This document shows positions 33,966 to 46,456 of a stretch of 64,000 nucleotides of DNA, piece by piece (the first letter of the stretch is position 1; each line of letters starts with the position of its first letter). The position numbers and the translations under genes were made by a program. The stretch is from Pilaira anomala (lineage: Eukaryota > Mucoromycota > Mucoromycetes > Mucorales > Mucoraceae): NCBI GenBank assembly GCA_025716855.1, contig JAIXMQ010000068.1:1-64000 (forward strand), given 5' to 3'. The notes beneath the pieces were generated by a model. The model was not told the DNA's origin and made no database searches. It saw only the letters and a program-made list of their open reading frames with translations.

Positions 33966-36900
33966 TTATTCTAACACTAAATCAGCAACGACGCCTACAA
34001 CTTTAGGCGGAAAATCACGTTTTACCATCTTACTCAAGATCAGTTTAGCTTTTTCCAATTGATCATTTTCAAGATAAGCACGTATCATGGCTTCAAAAGT
34101 ACTTGGTTCTCGAATCACTTTATCCTTTTGTGTATATTTGTCATCTGACATAGCATCAAAGATTTTTTCTGCTTTGACCAAATCTCCCTTTTCGGCGTAC
34201 CCACGAATAAACAGGTTTTCAATATAAGGTGAGCCACTCTTTTGTAAGTGTTTATCTTCTTGTAACTCTCGATAATATATTTCTGCTTTTTCAAGCGCAT
34301 CATTACTAATCAAAGTATCAATCATAGCTTGATAAACTGCTTCATCTGGATGAATCTTGGTTCGTTTCATTTCAAAAATCACTCGTTCTGCACTTTGAAC
34401 ATCGCGTTGAAGAATACCATAAGAGTAGATCAAAGTAGCATAATGTGTTGCTTGTGGACGTAAACGATCACAACGTTCCATATCACCTAATAACTTATGT
34501 GCCATAGGCATATCATAAGGTGCAATATGTGTATACGCTTCCATCAAGAGCTTATAACTATGAGGCGAAGGCTTAATATGACGTCTACGTAATTCTTGAA
34601 AGTACTCCAGAACCCGTTCTCGATCTGGATGTTGACGTACATAGAACTGCATCATATTATTAAATGGACCCACACGGGGTTGATAACTAGGTGACGATAA
34701 CATCTCTCCAAATAAACGTCTTGACTGTGCTTCAGATCCAGATCGAACACTTGCTGAAATAATTGCTCCATATGTAATTGAATTAGCTGGAATCTTGAAT
34801 TGTCGCATCTCTTCAAATAAACAAAGTGCTGAATCAAGTTTCCGTGCTTTGGCTAATTTGGAAATAACAACGTTATAGAAAAAAGTAGTAGGTTTCACAT
34901 GGTGACGTTTAGCTTCCTCGTAAATTACTAATGCATCTGTAGCTTCATCTGTAGCACATTTGGCACTACCTAACAAAAGACTAGCATAACCATTACTATC
35001 AGGATAATGACCCATCGCCTTGATACGATCATAGTACACCTTGGCTTTCTCCATTTCACCATTTTGAGCATAGCCAATCAAAATACTATTGGTAGCCATA
35101 TAGATAGCAGCATCCTTAGTTTGTATATCAGGAATATCTTTGAAAGCATAAATAGAGTTGTTATATAATGTTAAAGCAGACTGAATATCACCTTGCTTTC
35201 CAGCAAGTGCAATTACATCACGCATGACTTCGGGTGTAGGAATCAAGCCTTTACAGATAATACGGTCTTCAAAGATACGGATCGCTTCACGTGTATTCCC
35301 ATTTGTAATTGCCTTCAAGACTTCATTTGAAATAATTTCTGCTTTTGAAAAGGTAGGTGTAGCAACAACAACAGCAGCAGGAGCAGTTTCTTCAGAAACT
35401 TGGTCTTTATCTTCTTCTGAAATTTGGATAATTATATCATCTTCGTCTTCTTCTTGAGCGACAGTAGGATGAATACAATCCAAAGCAAATTTCCAACGAG
35501 ATTCAGATTCAATATCACCCATACATTGTAATTGAGAGAGTACAAGCTGGTAAAGGTTTTCGGGAGCCTCGATATCACAAGCACGCATATCTTGTAGTAA
35601 CTGCATTACAATATCACCTAATGAAGAAGATGCAGATTCTTCTGGACGACCATAGACATTTACTGCAGCATGAAACAACAAATCGAAATCGGCCGTAGTT
35701 AATAATTGGGGAGATTCATTTGTTTGATCAAAATAGCCTTCAATTAAAGCTTTGTACATTTCAAATGGTGGAGCTACTTTTACCATAGACATAACCGTAT
35801 GCATAGTTTGAAGTATTTGACGAACACCAGTACAGTCCAAAATAATCTCAAGTGCGGCTTCCATTAAATGATTTGCTCCTTTTGAAAGAGACCGACTTGA
35901 CATAGATTTCTGAATTGTATGTAATGCACCAATGGCTTGTGCTACTTCACCAGCTTGTGCAAAACTAGTAATAATACGCTCAGCAAGCACTGGATCAGGT
36001 TCTAAACGGGCTTTTGTCATATCTTCAATTACGGACAAGGCCTTGTTACGGTCATTGTGCGTGAGGCAAAGGAGGGCATAATTTGCCAAGTTTCCGTAGG
36101 CTTTTGTGATATCTGTCTTTACAAGTGATTCATAGATACGTGTAGCTTCTTCCCATCGATTATCTTGACAATAAGCAGAGAGAATAGGACCATAACTACT
36201 GGCATCAGGACTAGGATATTTTGTTTCATCTTCTTCGTGACCTTTAATCAATCGATCAATTAAAGCTTCAGCTTGGTCCATGGCGTTTGTAGCGCAGTAA
36301 TGACGGATAATGGAGTTATAAGGGATACATGTTAATTTAATTCCGTTGTCTACCATCTCATGTTCCACTACATGAAGCGCACCATCTAAAAGACCACATT
36401 TCAGGTGACAATCTACTAGAGCATTGAAGATATAAGAAGTATCATGAGGGCCTAAAGAATCTTTCACTTTTGTGTAGACATCGTAATAATAAAGAGCCAT
36501 GTCTATATCATGAGCACGACCAAACAAATTAATCAAGGCAGCATAAGTAGCAGAATTTGGCTTGGCTTGAACATGGGGTTGTTCTAATTGACCATAAACA
36601 AAATTAGCATCGATTGTACCACCATAGTGAGACAATACACGAAGTAACTGGTTGAAAATCTCTACTTCAAATGTATTAATTGAGATGCCGTCAGAAACGG
36701 CGTGATGAAAGATGGCGAGTGCTTTCATGATATTATCTTCGGCTTCCAAAAGACTTACATCTTCATTGTCGTGACCGATGCGTGCTGATTGGCGTTTTAA
36801 CATAGCTACTGTCTTTTGAACTTCCACGTCTCGTTTACAGAGTGTACGAATCATCAAAACAAATGTATATGTGTTGGGTTGGATTTGACGTGAAACCATT

Positions 36901-37405
36901 TCGTTGTAAACTATAAATTGCTAATTAGTCATTATTTTCTAACTTATTTTGATGTATTACAGAATAAAAATTTTTATGTATATATCAAAATTAACTTACT
37001 TTTCATCATGGTAGTTAATGGTGTTCCTTCACGACGTAAGATTGCATGCGCTTCTAAAACTAAATTATAGGTATGGTGTGTCATTTGGACCGAGTTTTTT
37101 TTCATTGACATGTATTCACTCATGACAAGTCGAATATTGCCATTTCTTTTGGCGGCTAGGATACGATTATTATATTCATATGTGCTGCTGATTTTCTTTC
37201 GATTGGTATATTGTATAGTCGTGCGAGAAATTACTTCTGGTGAATTAGGTGGTGTAAGTAAATTTTTATCTTTATTTGTATCTGTGGATAAGGATTGCGT
37301 ACTGTTGTTATTTTTATTGCTTTTGTTTTGTGGTTTCATATAGGCATACTTTGTTGACTTTGTCTGAATAGCTAATTTATCTGATGCCATTTGATTATTG
37401 ATCAT
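33966..37405 (-). CDS. Long pentatricopeptide repeat (PPR) protein
   Basis: Two exons (about 37007-37405 and 33966 to about 36914) give about 1,115 residues. A disordered N/S/K-rich stretch (residues 1-70) leads into PPR helical hairpins, e.g. QPNTYTFVLMIRTLCKRDVE, NSATYAALINLFGRAHDIDM, GNLANYALLCLTHNDRNKAL, YPDSNGYASLLLGSAKCATD, IPANSITYGAIISASVRSGS and HPDEAVYQAMIDTLISNDAL. About 15-20 repeats are visible from both ends; a D/E-rich insert (EEDEDDIIIQISEEDKDQ) near 35400-35460 separates two blocks. PPR proteins bind RNA and usually act in mitochondrial RNA processing or translation. The N-terminus (MINNQMASDKLAIQTKSTKY) is basic-polar but not a textbook presequence, so location is uncertain. 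Its 5' flank carries the ATCTGATAA cluster described separately. Confidence 0.85.
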
Positions 37406-37558
37406 ATATAAGGAAAGAGGAAAAAAATAGAGAAAAGAAAAAGAGAGAAAAAAATATATTGTAATAAATAATAATATAATAATTACTCTATATATATATG
37501 TCTTTTTTTTTTCCTCAAACGTCCGAAAATATTTTTTTTTATAATTTGGAATTCCATC

Positions 37559-38486
37559 TTATCAGATTGATTTCTCCGCCAACATTTTTGTGTAATCGTG
37601 ATTTAACCCTCCTCTCCAAAAAGACTAACAAGGCCCAGTTTGATCTTGATGTAAATAAGAGCTTTAAAATCAGTGTACATGTAACACCTTATTTCTGTTT
37701 ATTTTATCATATGACTGTGTAAAAAATAGATCTTGGTTTGTTAGATATACTGAATAGATCTGATAAAATTTCAGCCTCTTTTTTGTTGAGTTAATGGGGA
37801 CTTTTTTTTCGGCAACTTGAAACAACGATTATGTTCGCCATTAATTAAATTATAACTTATCGTCATAACTACAATTTTCTTGGCATTAAAACTTTAAATC
37901 AGTAAATGTTTTTATCCTAAAAATATAAGGTACATAAAAAAAAGAATCTGATAAAGTAATTCAAGGGATAAATAACAACTATTTTGTATATTTCCTAACA
38001 AACTTTTTTTTACAGGGGGACCGCCGAGCCATGTGAAGAAGGTGGGGGTTTGGTTTGGTGTTAGTAAACAATACTATCAAATAATTATCTAGTATATACA
38101 GTTTTGTCTCACCCTAGTACCTTGATAGATCGATAAATATACTCTCTCTTTTTTCAAAATTTAACTCTGTAGTCTCTGCTCGCGTCAATCTTAACAGCAA
38201 ATTGACTAAGTCTCTTTCTAAGTGGTTATGTCTTAATCATCATTGTGTGCAACGTCTGTTGAGTTTCGTTTTTAAAAAAAAAAAACCTGTTCGAAGTTGT
38301 TTACTCACTCTGGATAGCCAATGAAAAGAAAAGTATTTATCAGATCTAGTCTGATTTTAATAACAAAAGGATCTGATAACTGAAACAATGGTTTCCTGGG
38401 TCACCCATCTATCTTTTCATTCGTCATTACCTCCCATTTTTAACTTTTTAGTGCTTCCCCACTTTATGGAAAAAAGGATCTGATAA
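37559..38486. promoter_or_regulatory. Cluster of six ATCTGATAA GATA-type sites
   Basis: The 9-mer ATCTGATAA occurs at 37559-37567 (-), 37758-37766 (+), 37946-37954 (+), 38337-38345 (-), 38371-38379 (+) and 38478-38486 (+). With the local base composition about 0.02 copies would be expected in 928 bp on both strands (my rough estimate). The sequence fits ATCWGATAA, the reported binding consensus of fungal iron-responsive GATA repressors (SREA/Fep1 type). The sites start 154 bp upstream of the PPR gene ATG and run away from it. No gene is recognised on the other side until 41221, so the target could be the PPR gene or an unannotated transcript. Confidence 0.6.
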
Positions 38487-41220
38487 CGTCTAATCAGCAA
38501 AGATTAAGATTACCCATTTTTTTTCTAAAAAAAGGTGGGTTAAATGATTTCATGGATTTAAAACTCCATGTAAAAACGCTGGCACATATTATTGACTCAG
38601 TCCATCTTTTTATGACATTATAGTGCTAACACTTTTTTTTTATATTACTATGTAAGTTTAACTGAATAATAATATTGATCTTTTTAAATTGCTCAGGTCT
38701 TTTCAGAACTTTTGGTATGACTTTCTAGTCAGATGGAACATTTCTTGTTTTAACTTAAGCGTGTTACTTAAATATATTATATATCCTGCGCGGTAATTAC
38801 CGTATATTACAGTATCATAATAAATTTTAAATATATACGGTCATCAGGTACATTCAAGATCCTTTTACAATAGTCTACAAGCTATGTCACACGAACCATT
38901 TCCAGCAGACTTCTTAAATTAACATTTTCCGACTTATTTAAAAAGGTCTTAACTTTTCATATTACTTATTACTTCCAGGCCAGTATATTTTGGTACAATG
39001 TCGCGGATTTATAAATGACATATTTTCTTGAATCGTACTACTCGGTCTTGTACAAATGCAAAAAAGAAATTGCAGATTATTGTACAACACAAGTGCTGCA
39101 TTATTTGAAAGAGACTCGCTAAAAACAAACACATACAAACATTCTGTAACAAAAGAAAAAAAAATGCAAATCTCATAAAAATAATTCAAGCTAAGAGATT
39201 GTTTATTGACAGCTCAAGCTATTAAAATGAAGTCACCGGAAATAACTTATACCCAAAAAAAGAAAATAGAAGCATATTAAGAAAAATGCATACATTGAGA
39301 TAGTAGGTAACTGATGCACAAAAAATAACATAAGTAAAAATTAACCAAATGACAGGTCCACATGAGAGAGTTTGGCAGGTTCTAATCTATCGATTTCCAA
39401 GTGTAAATTTTGAGCTCCTCGTAGTCAGAAGTAAAAAACACTCAAAACAGTATTAGTTCAATATCAATTTACTAGCTTAAATAGCATAGGACATCCACTA
39501 ATTTTAAAAACCCAGGATAAACATTTATGAGCGCAGAATACACGGTCAAACTGTTTCCGCACTATGACCCTTCAAAACCCAGTTTGAGTCATTAACTACG
39601 TGCAGATCGATTTTTTATTATAAGGAGTAAAATCTGATACGATATTGTTTACATAAACGTTAATGATGCTATTTATATTTATTTCATTAAACGATTCTAT
39701 TGATTATCTTTAGTGATTCCAGGTGATAAAAGGAGACAAATTCGGGGGAGGGGGGGAATTTAGATTGTGCCTCTCTTTACTAGATAAATCAGAGTATAAA
39801 AGTTATCTATCGAGCTTTAATTATCATCATAGTTGAAAGTTTTCTGTATTTTTTTCCTACGAAAAAGAACAATATAATTAAGTTCGTGTTTAACAAACCG
39901 TGTGCGTTTCTTTTGTAAGTCTTAATTAATTCGGGAAGTCCCAGGAAAAAAACCTTTCTTATTTTTTTTACGAGTGTTGAATGTAAGAAAATTTAGTTGG
40001 CAGTGTACTGTAGTCATCAAATTCTGCTTTTCTCGAGAAACAGAATTGCTAATTTATACCGCGGTAATCACTATATATGTAAATAGTTTTATAAGGATAA
40101 ATACTACAGAGCCTTTGTTTTTGTTTGATTGATTATTTGATTAAACGCGTATATTTCCATAGCCAGTCAGTACCAATTACATAGATATATGTTGTAGATG
40201 AGATGCAATTTATCATTTAATGAACTGGGAACTGATGGCAATTATTACAGAACTGAAATATAAAGGGTGTAGAAAAAAAGATTATCATCATTTAAAAGTA
40301 ATATTTTACACGCAACTCCTCATGATAGGATCAACCTCTCTATAATATATGTTTTAAGTTTCTTCCTATCTATGGATGAATCCGGTTTTATAAGAGCTAA
40401 TATACGACAATATGTGTATACATATTCGTAAATATTTATTCCATGATTTTGAAATTGGTTGACGTTATATAGGCTATTGATAAATTGGCTAAGCTAATCT
40501 TATTTGAGTGCGTTCTATTGGGAGGAGCACTGTATAGCACCCTATTTCTATTTAAGGAAATTGTCTGTGTCCATAACAAATGTCACGAGGCGTACAAAAG
40601 TTAAAACAAAACAAACAGTTTATTGTGTTTTAAAACCAAATTTAACATAAAGAAAAGCCTTGGAATTATGTAATGCGCAAAAAAAAAAAAATGGGAATAA
40701 AAAGTTCACACAGTTTTTATGTGCAATAAAATAAATGGGGGAAAAGAACACCATATATAACTTAATGCATGTGAGGGTTCCTGATATTATTGTTACCCAA
40801 AAATTGCTTTATTTTATTCCCCACAATTTAATAAGAAATTCTTACTTGTTACAAAATTGATTAATCATATTTACATATTTTACGTTATTTTATATACTTT
40901 GTATACAAATCCTTGTTTACCAGACCTTGTTCGGGAATAATACGCTTACATGGAGCATCTGATGACGGCAGCAACAATAACAATAACACCCCACACTCTC
41001 TATTTCATGTGACCCATTTTACCCTCTTACTTGATGCTATAAGTAAAAAAAATGCCATATTAACAACGAATACTTGGTTGGGGGACAGGTGCAGATCCAG
41101 GCAAAAAAAAAAAAAAAAAAAAAAGTATATAAATAATCATAATTCTCCACCCTCTCTTTTTATTTTTTATTTTCCCCTTTTTTTAATTTTTCTCACACTC
41201 ATATTACATGTATATTATAA
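38487..41220. other. Gene-poor gap of 2.7 kb
   Basis: I see no supported gene. A minus-strand open stretch at 38962-39189 (FSESLSNNAALVLYNNLQFL in its first part) is protein-like in places but has no family match I know. Palindromes stand out: CGGTAATTACCG at 38791-38802, TACCGCGGTA at 40057-40066, and an imperfect 26-bp palindrome centred on CTCGAG at 40021-40046. The last ~250 bp before 41221 should contain the lipase promoter, including an A22 run at 41102-41124. Confidence 0.5.
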
Positions 41221-43881
41221 ATGATATCAATACCGCATGAAGAAAAAACGATGGGTGAACCATTACTATCCGAAAACATAGCCAATGTAGTGACAGCAGT
41301 ATCTTTAGCCACACGAATTTCACTTCGATGTTCTTCATTATTTTTGGACGCATTATTTGAAGCAGCGAAATATGGTACTTCACTCTCACTAGGAATATCC
41401 AGGAACGCTTTAACTAATGCACTTGTTACAGCAAAAAATTTACATAATAATGACCTTTTACTATGTGATTCCGAAGAAGAAAGGTAAAAACTACATTTCC
41501 ATCTAAATATATTAAGGCAAAAAGGTTTTTATTGTTAACGCATATATTAAAATTTTAAACAGACTAATTACGAATAATAACCTATTTATGAAAGTACTTG
41601 AAAAATATACAAATATTGGTCTTTACATTGTCAGCCACACTTTTTCATTGGCTGAGCTGTTTGCAATGTCAGGTTTACAGTTTACTTCAAAAACTATTCA
41701 ATCCGGTTTAAAGGTAACATAAAATAAATATAAAAATAAAAATAAAAATACATCTGATAGATTAATCTTATTTTTCAGGCCGCAGAAGAATCTGTCCGTA
41801 TTGTAGATGGAATTTTTGGCGCCAATGATACATCAAGGGCAATTGCTTCATTCATCACACTTTTGCATCGTGAACTTATACAAGACCCAGACTTTGGACT
41901 ATCCAAGTCAGGCAAAGTAGCGATTTTGGCAGGATTGACGAAAGCTCTAACGGCATTTGCGGTGCTACAGAATGTGACACATAAACGAATGATGAAACAA
42001 ATTCCCATGACTATTCTTTGGGAGGGTTTGGTTACAGACGAAAGGGATGAATTAGATACAGATAAAATTATACAGTTTACAAAGAAAAAATCTACCACAC
42101 CCGTTACAACAAAAAACAAATTAAGCGACGATACCCTAATTATACAAGAATTAAATGATTTATTACGAAAAGAAAATGAAGGCGCTGATGCAAGTGATAT
42201 GTACAATGTCACTACCAAAACAACTTGTATTACCACCAAAACTACTACAATTTGTCCTCTCGATTCAATTTACAATAAGAGAATTATTGTAAAGACAAAC
42301 GAAGAAGAAAATGGCACCTTTTTAGCTACCTTATTAGATCAAGAAAATAAAGACCCACAATTCATCTTAAATGCATTATCCGAAAAGAGAAGAAAGAGTA
42401 GAGTTGAAAGACAAGAAAATCTCGATTTTTGTATAAGTGATGTGCTACCAACAACCGAAAGAAGGTACTCATCACCAGGCCATCACCCAGCACGACAACG
42501 CCATGCGTCTATCTCATCTTCCTGTGTTGTTACTACCACTAATGATACGAAAAAGAGGTCCAACTCGATTTCTAGCTGTACCAGTTTATCAATGACAACT
42601 AGTTACAATACACCTATACCATCGCCTTCTGCCAGTAGTATATCACATGAAGAAGAAAAAATGTATTATGATCACGGTTGGAATTTTCCTAAAGATCACA
42701 TTATAAATAATATAGAGCATTTCATGAGATATGCCAGTGCTGCCTATGGAGAATCCTTTATGCGTATCTTGGGTATTGGAGATATACCTACAATTTTACC
42801 TAGCTCGCACCATCACCATCCAAATCATCACGTATTTGCACATCATACTGGCAACTCAGTAGAAGACATATTGTTATCAAGTTATACAGATAGATCACCA
42901 TTACATTTACATAACCCGTCCATTCATGCTTTGGTTCATTATGTGACTGTGGATCATGCATCTAAGGCAATTGTACTAACATGTCGTGGTACATTAGGTC
43001 TTAGTGATATCTTGACTGACTTAAGTATGGATTACACGGAATTCAGCTTACCAACTGACAAAGATAAGGTATTTAAAGCTCATAGTGGTATGTTAGATGC
43101 TGCTCAATTATTATCAAAAGAGAAAGGAAAAGTTTATCAAAAGATTAGGCAGGGTCTAGAAAGCTATCCCGATTATGGTCTTGTCCTGTGCGGACATTCT
43201 TTAGGAGGAGGTGTAGCAAGTTTATTATGTGTACTGTGGAGTCAACAGATTATAAACAAATCAAGCGACTTGGTTTTGTTACAAGATAAAAAACAAGACA
43301 CATTGATGCCATCTTTTGTAACTTCAAGCCAGTCTGGACTTCCAGCTGGTAGACCTATTCATTGTTATGCTTATGGGCCACCTGGTGTCATGTCTTTGTC
43401 ACTTAGCAATTACTGTTCGGGGTTAGTTACATCGGTTGTCCATGGTTACGATATTGTAAGTAGTCTTAGTTTGGGACTACTAAAAGATTTTAAGAACGTA
43501 GCGACCAACTTGCAAGCAGAAACAGATGCTACAGAAAAAATATTTTCTCGTGTTGTTGGTAGACTTCAGAAGAAGAACAAGGAAAAAGAAAATGAAGAAC
43601 AAAAAGAAGAAATAAACGAAGATGATCAATGGTTTTGGGCAATGATTAAAACGATGCGAGCTGATATGACTTCAGAAAAGATGTATCCACCTAGTACAGT
43701 TTATTTAATCGAAACGATACCGCAAGTAAAACAACAACACAAGGTAGTTTTATGTCGCTGTGAAGATGTTGAAGCAAGGTTTTCTGAAATAGTTTTTACT
43801 CGTACAATGTTTATGGATCACTCTCCTCTCATGTACGAAAGAGCCATTAGAAAGTTATGTCGAGGCTTTAGTGATGAATAA
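41221..43881 (+). CDS. Class 3 lipase, diacylglycerol-lipase type
   Basis: Three exons (41221-41485, about 41563-41715, about 41780-43881) give about 840 residues. A helical N-terminal half with ATRISLRCSSLFLDALFEAA and FSLAELFAMSG precedes a low-complexity S/T/H-rich linker (about 42430-42660). The lipase_3 fold spans FMRYASAAYGESFMRIL, HYVTVDHASKAIVLTCRGTL (the RGT oxyanion motif), FKAHSGMLDAAQLL and the nucleophile elbow LVLCGHSLGGGVASLLCVLW. GLPAGRPIHCYAYGPPGVMS and HGYDIVSSLSLG (catalytic Asp), plus a HSPLMYERAI histidine near the end, complete the triad. This architecture matches fungal/animal DAGL-like sn-1 lipases that hydrolyse diacylglycerols. No cleavable signal; membrane association through the N-terminal helices is inferred. 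Alternative start at M11 (41251). Confidence 0.85.
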
Positions 43882-44358
43882 AATCTCTTTTTTTCATTTC
43901 CCATCTACTATTAAATCACCCCATCTCCTTTTTTTTATTTTTTTTATTTTGTTGTTTTCATTTTTACAAGGAGTTCCGGTTCGAGCAAAAAGAAGTCTTG
44001 GTTTAATAACACTATTTGGTTGGCTAAAATATAAATTCCGACCAAGTCTTCGCTATAAATTAAACGGAATCTCATTTTTACCATATTACTATTCTTTTTT
44101 CATAATTTGATTTTTAAAAAATAAAAAAAAGCCCAAAAAGTATCACAGGGGAAAGTTTTAAATTTTTTTCACGCAATCCCTAAGTGCACCCACATTGCTC
44201 ATCATATTCTTTATACTCATTTCAAACACAATTAAAAAAGGAAACTCTTTTTTTTTTGATATTATAAACGCCGCTAAATAAACAAAACCACAACCCAAAA
44301 AAAAAAAAAAAGCAGCAAAAAAAAAAAAAAAAAAAAATCATTTTTTTGCATCAACAAC

Positions 44359-46264
44359 ATGGATTTATCAAGTATGCTAAATGGAGCTTCTTCAAAGTCA
44401 AATAACAACAGCAGAAGAAATAGCGCAGTAAAGGCTAATCATCCACAAGCTCCATCCATAACTAAAGCAGTAAGTTATAAAAAATAATAATAAAAAAATA
44501 GGAGAGACAGAGAGAGAAAGAGACAACAAATAGAGATTGTACTTTATATGAGAAAATAAAGGTCACAAAAAATTTAATTTTTTCTTTCTTATAGCCTTTA
44601 TATCAATTAGGTGCGTCATTACAATTAGCTATCTCGAGAGATAGTACTATCACTCCTCCACCTCACCAAAGAGCAAATCCAACTGCAATAAGTACTATTG
44701 CTACTGCCGCTACTAATACTACCTCTGCTGCTGCAGTTTCTGCTGCTTCTGTTGCAACTGCAAATCATTTACCTTTGAATGGATTATTATCTTCTCCCTT
44801 TCGTCCTGGTGGTGGATCTAATCAATCACCTAGAATAATAGGTAAATATATATATATATATATATAGATGGAAATATAAACGTACTAATTTTTAATTTCT
44901 TATAGCTCCTACTACATCAACCCCACCTGCTAACTTAGTCAACAGTATGGTGTTTGGTCCTACCTTATGCTCTAACCCAAACCTTTGGAACCCCAAATTA
45001 TCTCTTAAGCTTGTCATGAAAGATCAACCATTAATGTTAAAACCTACTAAACGTACAAAATATAACGATAATGATACAAACAGTAATTTAGAAGTACAGC
45101 TAAAGACACACGAAGTATTTTATCGCGGTGATGAACCCAAAGTATTATTAGAAGACATGTATGAAATCCAAGGTGCTTATCCACGTGGTTTTTTTGTAAT
45201 AATGGCAAAACGAAATATTCAACACAACTTTGTATTTACTTATCCCGATAACTATTGGTTTGAAGACTTGTATGGATTACGTAAAAGTGCTTACGTCGGT
45301 ATGCGTACTGCTGAAGGTGAATTGTACGAGTTGCATTTGAAACCATCAAGAGATAAGATGTATTTATTTGGCTATTTAATCAAACATGTCGATATGATTC
45401 GTATAGTAAAAGAATCAATGAATGAAATCATTTACCAAAGAAAGTTACCTCTTGTATTAGACTTGGATGATACTTTAGTTAGGTTGGTTGGTGAAGGAAA
45501 TGAAAGATATGTACCTGAGTCGGATATACCCAAATGTAAAGATCGTGTTGCTGTCTTGAAAGATGGTAGAAGAGTCGTTCTTACTGAAAGAGTACATGAA
45601 TTTCTTGACTGGGCTCAAACCTTGTATGACATCTCTGTCTGTTCTCTTGGGTAAGTTTCTATTATTATTATTTGTTTATTTATTTACACACACGTTAACG
45701 CAAATATATTTATATATTTATACTCGTAGCGATCAAAATTATGTAGAAAATGTGGTGACCGCACTTGATCCTCAAAGAACAAGAATCAGAGGTATTCTGT
45801 ATTCAGCACGTAGTGAACATGACTACATTAAAAGATCTCCAGATCCAGGCAGGCCTCCAAAGGATCTTTTAGCGCTTTACTCTTTCTGCGCTCTCAAAGA
45901 TAAATCAATTGGTTCTTCATTCTCTTTACCATTAATTTTAGACGATGAAACAAGAATGTGGCCTTTAGAGCAACATGATAATATTATTGAAGTAAAATGT
46001 CAAGCTAATATTCCCGTTTGGTCTGTATCTTTATTCCCTGTAGTTCAAGAAACTTTAGCTTACGTACACACAGAATTCTTTCGTCAATTTGATAGTTGGT
46101 ATGCCAAGTCACAAGAAGCAGAACAATATGGTGTTCCATTTACGCGTTTGCCACCTAGCGCTACTTCAGTTTATAAGACATACCTTCGTCATATCTTACG
46201 AGATATGATCGCTAAAGCTCCTGCGCTACCTCCTCAATCCAGTGCTTCATCTTCTTCCTTTTAA
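44359..46264 (+). CDS. FCP1-homology (NIF) domain phosphatase-like protein
   Basis: Four exons (44359-44469, about 44595-44840, about 44907-45652, about 45730-46264) give about 545 residues. Residues 1-130 are low-complexity S/N/A/T. A middle domain (PKLSLKLVMKDQPLMLKPTK, then YEIQGAYPRGFFVIMAKRN) is not recognised. The FCP1 domain has the HAD nucleophile motif LVLDLDDTLVRL (DxDxT). It continues with VLTERVHEFLDWAQTLYDIS, an intron, DQNYVENVVTALDP, the PLILDDETRMW motif and NIIEVKCQANIPVW. These are the features of phosphatases acting on the RNA polymerase II CTD (FCP1/CPL/SCP families). No BRCT domain is visible. It is probably an active phosphatase since both aspartates are intact; the substrate is inferred. 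A very A-rich leader (44299-44338) precedes the ATG. Confidence 0.8.
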
Positions 46265-46456
46265 TACTCTCTTTTTGTAATATAATACATAACATATATA
46301 CGCAAAATTCTTCTTTTCTTCCATTTACTTATTTATTCTTATCTTGCTTGCTTGTCGACAATATCACTGCTTTTTTTTCTCTGCTGCTATTAAATAGCGA
46401 AATTATTAACTTCTCTTTTTTGATAGTGTGACTTTCTCGTACTTTATACTTACACA

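Noticed and set aside
37498..37722. 74-codon open frame in the PPR promoter.
   Set aside because: Begins in T-rich leader and covers one ATCTGATAA site; no domain and poor codon pattern.
43978..44010. GGTTCGAGC resembling a tRNA B box.
   Set aside because: No acceptor or anticodon stem can be built around it. Similar GTTCGA sites at 5230, 48579 and 62671 also lack tRNA structure.
43871..44110. 79-codon frame overlapping the lipase stop (ATGA).
   Set aside because: Poly-F/L from T-rich 3' UTR sequence, no motif; ATGA overlap is coincidental in a eukaryote.
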